Positions 42,874 through 53,800 of a DNA stretch of 64,000 bases are shown one piece after another. Source of the stretch: Luteibacter sp. SG786 (GTDB taxonomy: Bacteria > Pseudomonadota > Gammaproteobacteria > Xanthomonadales > Rhodanobacteraceae). The notes under the pieces were generated by a model, which was given only the letters and a program-made list of their open reading frames with translations, did not search any database and had not been told where the DNA came from. Position numbers and translations under genes: made by a program. Positions within the stretch are counted from its first letter, which is position 1; the number at the start of each line of letters is the position of its first letter. Location of the stretch: the NCBI RefSeq assembly GCF_011759605.1, contig NZ_JAAOYX010000001.1, forward strand, positions 2,580,851-2,644,850, in the 5' to 3' direction.

Positions 42874-44553
42874 ATGATCCTCAAGCGCTTCATCGTCCAG
42901 CACCGCGCCCTTGTGCTGGGGGCCGTGGTTCTTTCCGCCGCAAGCGCGGCCTGCACCATGGCCTTGCTGTCGCATATCAACGAACTCGCGGCACACGGCC
43001 TGCCCGACGCCCGCGCAGCGGCCCTGTGGGTGGGCGCGGGGTGGTTGCTGGCCGTGCTCGGCACGGGTGCCGCGTCGCAGTTCATCCTTGCCCGCCTGGG
43101 CGGCGATCTGGTCGCACAGCTTCGCCTCGTTCTCTCGCGGCGCTTCATCGACCTGGAGTACGAGAAGCTGGCCAACGAGAAACATGCGATCTTCGGCTCG
43201 CTGATCGAGGACGTGGCAAGCATCGCGCCGCTGGTGCTCGTCGCGCCCCTCTTGGCGTACAACCTGCTCCTCGTTGTGCTCTATGCCAGTTACCTGGCCA
43301 GTGTGTCGCTGCCGCTGCTGTGCATACTCGTGCTCTTTCTCGGCACCACGGTGGCGGCCTCGCTGACGCTGGAGCGGTTCCTTCGCCGTCGCTTCGACGC
43401 CCTTCGCGAAGCCAACGAGAAGGTCTTCGAATACTTCCGCTACTTAAGCGAGGGGAAGAAGGAGCTGGCACTCAACGCGGCGCGCGCCCGACATGTCGCC
43501 GACCAGCTCATTCGCCCCGCCATAGGTCGCTCGCGCCGCCTCATGATCCAGGTGCATACGGGCCTGGGCTTCAACGAGGCGTGGTCGTCGGCGGTGATCT
43601 ACGCATCGGTGTTCGTCATCGTCTATGTCGGCTATGCGACGCTGGCGTTGCCGCAGGCAACGATCATGCGCTTCGTGATCGGCGCGCTTTTCCTCAGCGG
43701 GCCCGTGGCGTTCATCGTCAGCGCTGCCCGGCAGGTGGGTGTGGGCACTGCCAGTCTGAGACACCTCCAGCGGGTGGGGCTGGATATGGGCGACGAGGCC
43801 GAAGTAGCCGGACGCGACGATGAGGGGGAGGGTGACGACGCGTGGCATACCATATCGCTCAGGGGCGCCACGTACGCCTATGCCGGCGACGAGGATGGAC
43901 GCATCGCGCTGGGGCCGGTCGATGTCGACATACGCCGTAGCGAGCTTCTCTTCATCGTCGGAGGCAACGGTAGCGGCAAATCCACCTTGTTGCTCCTGCT
44001 CGCCTCGCTGCTCACGCCACGCACAGGCGAACTGCTTATCGACGGCGTGCCTCTGGATGGCGACAAGCAGCGGCACCGCCGTCGCTTCACGGGCGTCTTC
44101 GGCGATTTCTTCCTCTTTCCGCATGTGCTCGATGCGGCCGGGCGCCCGGTATCCGACGAACGCATCCGGAACCTGCTCGCATCCCTGGGGCTGGGTTCCC
44201 AGGTAACAGTGGAGCAGGGGGAACTGTCGAAGCTCACCCTCTCGACGGGACAACGCAAGCGTCTGGCACTGCTGCAATGTTATGCGGAAGACCGCGACAT
44301 CTTCTTCTTCGACGAATGGGCCGCCGATCAGGATGCCCATTTCCGCGATTACTTCTATCGCACGCTGCTCCCGGACCTGAAAGCGCGGGGCAAGACGGTT
44401 GTGGCGATCACTCACGACGACCGGTATTTCGGGCTTGCGGACCGTGTGCTGAAGCTGGAAGCCGGGCGTATCGTATCGGATACGCGGCAGAGCGTTGCGG
44501 GCGCCGTGCACGGATCGCTCGCGAAGGAGTCTGCGTCGACGCAGGTCGACTGA
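42874..44553 (+). CDS. Cyclic-peptide-type ABC exporter (SyrD/PvdE-like), no C39 domain
   Basis: 559 residues, one fused half-transporter. Six membrane segments span about 12-285; the nucleotide-binding domain has Walker A GGNGSGKS (363-370), signature LSTGQ (456-460), Walker B IFFFDEW (D480, E481) and H514. The short domain with FFFDEWAADQD is typical of the cyclic peptide exporter family that includes SyrD and PvdE. There is no N-terminal C39 peptidase, which most class II lanthipeptide exporters carry, so leader removal must be done elsewhere. GGAGGGAAGG precedes the ATG. It is divergent from the precursor gene, with 211 bases between the starts. Confidence 0.9.
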   Translation: MILKRFIVQHRALVLGAVVLSAASAACTMALLSHINELAAHGLPDARAAALWVGAGWLLAVLGTGAASQFILARLGGDLVAQLRLVLSRRFIDLEYEKLANEKHAIFGSLIEDVASIAPLVLVAPLLAYNLLLVVLYASYLASVSLPLLCILVLFLGTTVAASLTLERFLRRRFDALREANEKVFEYFRYLSEGKKELALNAARARHVADQLIRPAIGRSRRLMIQVHTGLGFNEAWSSAVIYASVFVIVYVGYATLALPQATIMRFVIGALFLSGPVAFIVSAARQVGVGTASLRHLQRVGLDMGDEAEVAGRDDEGEGDDAWHTISLRGATYAYAGDEDGRIALGPVDVDIRRSELLFIVGGNGSGKSTLLLLLASLLTPRTGELLIDGVPLDGDKQRHRRRFTGVFGDFFLFPHVLDAAGRPVSDERIRNLLASLGLGSQVTVEQGELSKLTLSTGQRKRLALLQCYAEDRDIFFFDEWAADQDAHFRDYFYRTLLPDLKARGKTVVAITHDDRYFGLADRVLKLEAGRIVSDTRQSVAGAVHGSLAKESASTQVD

Positions 44554-44838
44554 TGCAGGATCGGCATTCGTGCGCGTACCCCGAGCGAGCGATCTGACTC
44601 GCCAACGTTCAAAACGGTGATCTTGCGCACATCTTTCACCAGCCCGACATTGCGTATCATGCGTGCGACCAGGGGCAGGGGTGTCTCATGTCATCAAGCA
44701 GCGAGCCGGCAGCCGCCGGCAGCGGTTGCACGCGCCCGAAGGCATCTGTGTCTTCGGGCAAGTCAAACCCATCGTGAGTATTGCCCGTGACGGCATGCCG
44801 TCGCGCCGGTGGCGCTCGCTCCTGACAAGGGTAATCCA

Positions 44839-47800
44839 ATGAATCGAGTGTTCCGCATCGTCTGGTCGCAGACGTTGAGCGCGTGGGTCGTCGCCTCCGA
44901 ATTGGCCGGTCGGCACGGTAAAGGGCGTGGCCGCGCGGTTCAGGACGGCGCGGACGAACGCTCACTCTCGCGACGTATCGCGGAATCGCGGGCAATGCGC
45001 CTTGGCGTGCTTGCCGCGCTTGCAGCCATGTACGCGCCAGGCGCGCTGGCTGTGGACCGCTACTGGGATGTCAACGGCGGTTCGGCCGGTAGCGGCGGCA
45101 CCGGTACGTGGAACACGGTGTCGCCCTACTGGAACGCCGCCGGCGATGGCGTGGCAGGTCCATTCTTTGCCTGGAACAATGCGGGCCTCGACAACGCGGT
45201 CTTTGCCGGCACGGCAGGAACGGTGACACTGGGAGCGCCGGTAACCGCGAACGCGCTCACCTTCAACACGGTCGGCTATACCCTCACGGGCGGCACGCTC
45301 ACATTGGCCGGTACCACGCCAACGATCACGGGTGCCGGGGCGATCAGCTCGGTCATTGCCGGCACCGCCGGACTTACCAAAGCCGGAACCGGCACGCTGA
45401 CGCTGAGCGGAGCCAACACCTTCAGCGGCGGCATCAATGTCAACGGTAGTTCGCTGGTCGTGAATGGCGACGCCGCGCTGGGCGCCGCGAGCAATGGCGT
45501 GACGATGGCAGCGGGCACGGGCCTCGGCGCCAGCAGTGCGCTTGCTTCTACCCGTGTTGTCAGCCTGACCGGCGGCACGGTGAGCCTCACGGGGCCAGGC
45601 GTCGGATCAGCCCGGTTCACGGGAACTGCCAATCTGAACGTCGGTGGCAACGTGATCATGAGTAACGCCGCCAGCGATTACGATGGCGTGACGGCCTTTC
45701 GCGGCGGTGGAAGCTACGGATTTACGTCGATCGGCAACCTTGGCGAGGCCAGCTCGCTCGGCGCACCAACCAGCGACGCCAACGGCCTGGTGAGCGTGGC
45801 GGCAGGAGGTGGCCTCGGCGGCTCACTGTATTACACCGGCGACGGCGACGTTTCCAATCGCGACTTCCAGTTCGGCAATACGTCCAGCGGTGGTACCGCC
45901 TTGCGGAACACCGGTACCGGCACACTGGTCTTGAGCGGCGACATGACGATGTCGGGGTCCTGGACGCTGGGGCATAGCTTTGTCGCACAGTCCGCCGACC
46001 TGCAGATTCTCGGCGTGATCAGCAGTCCGAACTCGACCCGGACCATCGGTTACGCCGGTGGCGCCGGCCGCAGCATCGTCCTGGGTGGCGCCAATACCTA
46101 CAGCGGTCCCTCGACCATCAACACGATCACCGTGTATGCCCCGGTGCTAGCCGATGCTGGCAGCAGCAGCTCCTTCGGCACCGGCACGGATGGCAACCTC
46201 AACCTCCAGAACGGCACCTTGCGCTATACCGGCGGCGCTACGTCGTCGAACCGCACGATCACCTCCGATGGCGCCAACACGTTTGCCAACGACGGCACCG
46301 GCGGCGTCTCGCTCACTGGCCAGGTCGCCTTTGTCGCCGGCGGCACCGATACATTGAACCTGTCCGGCACCTATGCCGGCACCAATACCGTGAGCGGCGT
46401 CTTTTCCGGCACGGGCAACCTGGTGGCGAACGGCAGCGGCAACTGGTTGCTGAGCGGCGCCAATACCTACACGGGCACCACCACCGTACAGGCGGGAACA
46501 CTCACCGCAGGCAGCGTCGATGCTTTCGGCGCGTCGAAGGGATTGATCGTCAACGGCGGCACGCTGGATCTCAACGGCCTGGCCATCAGCGCGCCGTCCC
46601 TGTCCGGCACCGGCGGCGTGGTGCAACTGGGCAGCGGCTTGCTCACGCTCAATGCGTCGGCGGGCAGTACGAGCTACGGCGGCACCATCGCCGGTACCGG
46701 TGGCCTCACCAAGCTTGGTGCGGGCACGCAGACGCTTTACGGAACCCACACCTACAGCGGTGCCACGACGATCGGTGGCGGCACGCTGGCGCTGGATTTC
46801 GCAGGTAGCCCGAGTACCGACATCATCAGCAATGCTTCCACCCTCAATCTCGCCGGCGGTACATTGGCGGTGAAGGGCACGGGCGCGGCCAATACCCAAA
46901 CCTTCAACGGGCTGAACGTTACCGCCGGCAACAACCGCATCAATGCCAGCGCCGGCACGGGCGGTTCGTTGACGGTCGCACTGGGGGCGATCACCCGCGG
47001 CGGCGGCCTGGTCGATTTCGGCTACAACACCGGCGCGACCATCACGACGACGCAGCCGGACGGCGCGCTCGGCGGGTGGGCGACGGTCAACGGCTCGGAC
47101 TATGCGCAGGTGGCAGGCGGCGTGATCACCGCGTTCACCGCGTATGCCGACAAGGACGATGCCGGCCAGTGGCTCAATGGCGACATCGTCAGCGACGAGG
47201 GCGGCGCGGCAAACACACCCTACTTCGGCACGGTGAACGGCAACGTCGCGCTCGGCGGCCTCAAGTACACCGCCGCGGCGCCGTCGACGGTGAACGTCGG
47301 CACGGGCAATACACTGGGCGTGGACGGCAGCATCATCCTGTCGCCGACGCTGGGTACCACCACGCAGACCATCCAGGGCGGCTCGCTGACCGGTGGCGCC
47401 GGCGGCAGCCCCCTCGGTGTGCTGCAGAACAGCGGCGGTACGTTCAACATCCGCTCGACCATTGTCGACAACGGCGGTGCCACCAGCTTCATCCTCGGCG
47501 GTTCGGGTGCCGGTACCGTTGCGCTTTCCGGTGCCAACACCTACACCGGGGGCAACACGGTGAGCGGGGGCACCCTGTCGTTCAACAGCATCGCCGACGG
47601 CGGCGCGGCCAGTGCGATCGGTGCGTCGGGCAATGCGTCGTCCAATCTGGTGCTGGAGAACGGCACACTGCGCTACACCGGCGCCACCGCCAGTTCCGAC
47701 CGAGGTTTCACGCTGGTCAATGGTGGTCCGTCGCGCACCATCCAGGTCGACGGTAGCGCCGATCTGACGTTCGGCGGGGCGGTGACCAGCCCCGACGATG

Positions 47801-50800
47801 CCGGTTTCACCAAGACCGGTACCGGTACGCTGACGCTTTCCAACGGCGCCAACGATTTCATCGGACCGGTGACGGTGAGCAATGGCTTGCTGTCGACCGG
47901 CACGCTCGCCAACGGCGGCACGGCAAGCGGCATCGGCGCCGCCACGTCCGACCCGGCCAATCTCGTCCTGCAGACCGGCGGCGGCCTGCAGTACACCGGC
48001 GCCACGACGTCGACCGACCGCGGCTTCACGCTCGCTGGCGGGCAGGGCCACGTCGACGTCAGCCAGGCAGCCACCACGCTGACCGATAGCGGTACGGTGG
48101 TGGGAGGCGGAACCCTGGTCAAGGATGGCGCCGGCATCCTGGTGCTGTCGGGTGCCAATACCTATACCGGCGGCAGCACGGTCACTGCCGGTACGCTGCA
48201 GGCCGGGTCGGCTACGGCTTTCGGTGGCAGCGGGCCCGTCACGGTCAATGCCGGCGCGACGCTCGACGCTTCCACTTTCAAGGTCACCATCGGTGGACTG
48301 AACGGCGCGGGCAACGTCACCCTGGGCACGGGCGGCGGTCTGGTGATCAACGGCAACGGTACGTTCTCCGGCGCCATCGGCGGCCCGGGCAGCGTCACGG
48401 TGGTCGGGCATTCCGAGGTCATGAACGGCTGCGGAAGCAGTTACACCGGCGCCACCACGCTCTCGTCCGCCACCATCAGCACCGACTGCCTTGCCAATGG
48501 CGGCCAGGCCAGCGGCATCGGTGCCTCCGGAAGCGCACCCGCGAATCTCACGCTCAGCAGCGGCACGTTGATCTATACCGGCGGGAGCGTTGCCATCGAT
48601 CGCGGTATCCAGCTCACCGGCAATGGCGCATTGAGCGTCAGCAACGCGGCTACGACGCTCGGCATCGGTGGCACCATCCAGGGCACCGGGCAGATGCAGA
48701 AGCTGGGGTCCGGCACGGTGGAGTTCGGTGGCACCAACACGTATACGGGCGGCACCTACGTTCGTGCCGGCATCTTGCGTGCTGGCGCGACCAATGCATT
48801 CGGCACCGGTTATGCGACGCTGGACGACACGGCCGGCGCCGCGCTCGACCTCAACGGCTTCAATACCGGCGTCAGCTACATCAACGGCGGCGGCACGACC
48901 GGCGGCAACATCGATCTGGGCAGCGCAACGCTCACGATCACGAACGGTGCCCTCAATTTCGCCGGCGCGATAAGCGGCACCGGCAACCTGGTGAAAAACG
49001 GAGGCGGAACGCAGTTGCTGTCCGGGAGTGCGAGCACCTATACCGGCACGACAACCGTGAATGCGGGTCAGCTCCAGGTGTACGAACTCGCCGACGGCGG
49101 CGCAACCAGTTCGATCGGCTCGTCCGGCAGCGCGGCCGGCAATCTCGTGCTCAATGGCGGCACGCTGGCCTATGTCGGCGCGGGCGACGCCACCAACCGG
49201 CTGCTCACGCTCGGCCCATCGACCACCAGCGCGCTGGACGCGTCCGGTACGGGCGCGGTGCAGTTCACCAGCACGGGCGCGCTTGCCTTCAGCGGCGCCA
49301 ACACCTCGCAAACGGTGACGCTGACCGGCACCAGCGCTGCAAACAACGGCCTGGCCTTGCAGATTGCCGACAACGGCACCGGCAAGACTTCGATGAGAAA
49401 GACAGGTACCGGCACCTGGATCCTGCGCAATCCGGCCAGCACGTACACCGGCGTCACCACGATCACCGGCGGCGTGCTGGGCGTGGACAAACTCGGCAAC
49501 GGCGGCCAGGCGAGCAGCATCGGCCAGTCTTCCGGCGCGGCGGCGAATCTGGTGATCGGTAGCGGCGCCACGCTGCGCTACACCGGGACGGGCGACACCA
49601 CGGACCGTCTGTTCACGCTGTCCACCGGCGCAAGCGTGATCGAATCCTCCGGCACGGGCGCCATCGTCTTCAGCAATACCGGTTCGGCTGCCTATGCCGG
49701 CAACGGAAACCGCACGCTGGGGCTCGGAGGCAGCAACACCGGCCTCAATGCGATGGGCGGCAGCATCATCGACGGGCCCGGCGGCGTCACCACGGTGGCG
49801 AAGAACGATGCGGGCACCTGGGCGCTTACCGGCAACAACACCTACACCGGCAACACGGTGGTCAACGGGGGCATTCTGCAGATCGGTGCCGGTGGTACCA
49901 CCGGATCGATCGCGAGTCCCAGCGTCATCGTCGCGGCCGGTACGCTGGCCTTCGACCGTTCCGACACCATGACGCTGGCCGGCACGGTTTCCGGCGCCGG
50001 CAACGTGGTGCAGCAGGGCACGGGCACCACGGTCTTCACCGCCGCCAATACCTATACCGGCGGCAGCACCATCAGCGCCGGCACCCTGCAGCTTGGCAAT
50101 GGCGGCGCCAACGGCAGCATCGTCGGTAACGTCACCGACAACGGCACGCTGGCCTTCAACCGGTCGGACGTCTATACGTTCGGTGGCCTCATAGGCGGCA
50201 CCGGTGGCGTCACGCAGCTCGGCGGCGGCACCACCGTGCTCACGGCGGCCAACACGTATGCTGGCGCGACGAACGTGCAGGCCGGCACGCTGCTGATCAA
50301 CGGGGACCAGGCTGCCGCGACCGGCACCACTACCGTGCAGAGCGGCGGCACGCTGGGCGGCAAGGGCGTTATCGGCGGCAACGTGACGGTGGAGAGCGGC
50401 GGCGCTCTCAGTCCGGGCGATGCCGGCGCGGCGGGCACGCTCACCATCGACGGCAACCTGAACCTGGCGAGCGGGGCTGCGCTGAACTACCAGTTCGGTC
50501 AAGCGAACACGGTGGGCGGCGCGCTCAACGATCTGACGGTGGTCCACGGCAACCTCACCCTCGACGGCACGATCAACGTCGCCGCGACACCGGGCGGCAG
50601 TTTCGGGCCAGGGCTTTACCGCATCGTCAGCTATGACGGTGCCCTGACCGATAACGGCCTTGCGCTGGATACCGCGCCGGCCGGCACGTTCCAGGTACAG
50701 ACCTCCATCGCGCACCAGGTGAACCTGCTCAATACCGGCGGGCTCACGCTCAACTTCTGGGACGGCCCCTCCGGCCACGCCAACAACACCATCGACGGCG

Positions 50801-53800
50801 GCACGGGGGTGTGGCAGAACTCGTCGGGCAACGACAACTGGGCCGACCAGACGGGCCAGTACAACGCGCCTTACAGCGATGGCGAGTTCGGCATCTTCAT
50901 GGGCACGCCGGGAACGGTCACGGTGGACAACAGCCTCGGCGCCGTCACCAGCTCGGGCATGCAGTTCGCGGTAAGCGGCTACACCATCGCAGGCGGTCCG
51001 CTCACGTTCAGTGGCGCGCCGAACATCGTCCGTGTTGGCGACGGCACCGCGGCGGGCGCCGCCATGACCGCGACCATCGCCGCCTCGCTGACCGGCACCG
51101 GCGGACTGGTGAAGGAAGACCTCGGGACATTGGTGCTCTCCGGCAGCAATACCTACGCCGGTGGTACCTCCGTCAATGACGGCACGCTGGAGGTATCGTC
51201 CGACGCCAACCTCGGCGATGCGTCCGGTGCCCTCGCTTTCGACGGCGGCACGCTGCGCAACACGGCAGCACTGTCTTCCGCCCGCGCAGTGACGATCAAC
51301 CAGCAAGGCGCCACGCTCGATACCCAGGCGGCGCTCGTCCTGTCCGGAACGATCGGTGGTGCCGGTGGCCTGACCAAGATCGGTGCCGCCAGCCTCACGC
51401 TGGACGGGAACAACAGCTACGCGGGCGGCACCGCCATCGACGGCGGCAGCATCGTGGTCTCCAGCGATGGCAACCTCGGCGATGCCAGTGGCGCGCTCAC
51501 CTTCGACGGCGGTGTGCTTGAGAATACGGCCGGTTTTGTTTCCTCGCGCACGATAACGTTGAATGGCGCCGGTGGTCGGTTGCTCACCGACGCCGACCTC
51601 ACCTTGAACGGCGCCATCGGCGGTGCGGGCACGTTGACCAAGGACGGCGGCGGCGCGCTGGTGCTGACCGCGAACAATAGCTACACCGGCAGTACGCTGA
51701 TCCAGGCCGGCACGTTGCAGTTGGGCAACGGCGGAAGTGGCGGCGCCATCCTGGGCGCCGTCACGAACAACGGAACACTGGTATTCAACCGCTCCGACAA
51801 CCTGGCCTTCGCCGGGCTGATCACCGGCGTCGGTGCGCTGGAGCAACAGGGTAGCGGCATCACCGTGCTCGGTGCCGACAACAGCTACGCCGGCCCGACC
51901 GCCGTGCGTGCGGGCAGCCTCTTCGTCAATGGCGATCAGAGCCTCGCCACGGGCGACACGTCGGTGGACGCCGGCGGCACGCTTGGCGGCAAGGGCACCA
52001 TCGGAGGCAACGTGCTGCTGGCTGACGGCGCCACGCTCAGCCCGGGCGACCTTGGCGTTGCGCCGGGCACGCTGACCGTCAAGGGAAGCATGGCGATGAG
52101 TGATGCCAGCAACCTCGACGTCAGCTTCGGCCAGGCCAACGTGGTGGGCGGTCCGCTGAACGATCTGCTGCGGGTGAATGGCGATCTGACGCTCGACGGC
52201 ACGGTGGACGTATCGGTATCCGCAGGCGGCACGTTCGATCCCGGCATCTACCGCATCATCGGCTACGACGGCGCGCTCATCGACAATGGCATGAGCATCG
52301 GCACTGTGCCGACGCCGAACTATTTCCTGCAGACGTCCATTGCGCAGCAGGTGAATCTGGTCAACACCGCCGGCCTCGACGTCAGCTTCTGGGACGGCAA
52401 TGGCGCGCGCGGCGACAGCCAGGTGCAGGGCGGCGACGGCGTGTGGCAAAACGCCGGCGGCAACGACAACTGGACCCTGATCGACGGAAGCGTGAATGCG
52501 CCTTACCAGGACAGCTCGTTCGCCATCTTCGGCGGCGCGGGCGGTACGGTGACCGTGGATGACACCCTGGGTGCGGTGAACAGCGGCGGCATGCAGTTTG
52601 CGGTCGGGGGATATCGCCTGCAGGGCGACAGCATCGCATTGGCCGCGACGCCGACCATCATCCGCGTCGGCGATGGCACGACGGCGGGCACCGGCATGTT
52701 CGCCACGATCCAGTCGGTGCTTACCGGCACAGGCGGCATGACCAAGTCCGATCTCGGCACGCTGGTGCTCGCCGGCGACAACACCTATACAGGCGGAACC
52801 ACCATCACCGGTGGCGCGTTGCAGATCGGCGAGGGCGGTACGAACGGATCGATCCTGGGCGATGTGACCGACAACGGTGTCCTGGCCTTCAATCGATCGG
52901 ATGCGCAGACTTTCGGCGGGATGGTGTCCGGCACAGGCGCGTTGATGCAGGTAGGTAGTGGGGCCCTGACGCTCACCGGCGCCAATACGTACACCGGCGA
53001 AACCATCGCGCAGACCGGAACGCTGCTGGTGAACGGTGACCAGTCCGCTGCGACCGGTGCCACTACCGTGCGCAGCAGCGGCACACTCGGGGGTACGGGC
53101 ACGATCGGCGGCGACGTGAGGGTCGGCGACGGCGGCACGCTGAGCCCGGGTGACGCCGGAGCGGCGGGCACGCTCACCATCAACGGCAACCTGGCGTTTG
53201 CCGGGACCAGCAGGCTCGATTACCAGTTCGGCCAGGCCGGCACGGTGGGCGGCGCGCTCAACGACCTGACAGTGGTACACGGCAACCTCACGCTGGATGG
53301 CACGCTCGACGTCGCGCCCACGGCGGGTGGCAGCTTCGGCGCGGGCGTGTATCGCCTCTTCAGCTATGACGGCTCGCTCACGGACAATGGCCTGGCGCTA
53401 GGCACGGTGCCGACGGCGGATGCCTTCGTGCAGACGTCCATCGCGCACCAGGTGAACCTGGTAAACAGTGCCGGCCTCACGCTGAGCTTCTGGGATGGCC
53501 CCGGTCATGCCAACGACGGCGCCATCGCCGGCGGTACAGGTACCTGGCGCCTCGACGACAACGACTTCTGGGCCGATGCAAGCGGTTCGCTCAATGCGCC
53601 GTACAGCCACGGTGCGTTCGCCGTGTTCGGCGGCGCCGGTGGCACCGTGTCAGTGGACAATGCGAACGGCCAGGTGTCGGCGTCGGGCCTGCAGTTTCAG
53701 ACAGACGGGTATCGCTTGACGGGCGGTACGCTGGCGCTGGCCGGAGGCGCATCGGCTATCCGCGTGGGCGATGGCACCGCGGCCGGTGCGAGTATGACCG

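Noticed and set aside
46147..53280. A 2377-codon open frame on the minus strand
   Set aside because: It lies exactly antisense to the repetitive autotransporter passenger; GC-rich third positions leave the complementary frame open. Its composition (Ala, Arg, Gly, Asp rich) and lack of motifs, signal or ribosome site mark it as a shadow.
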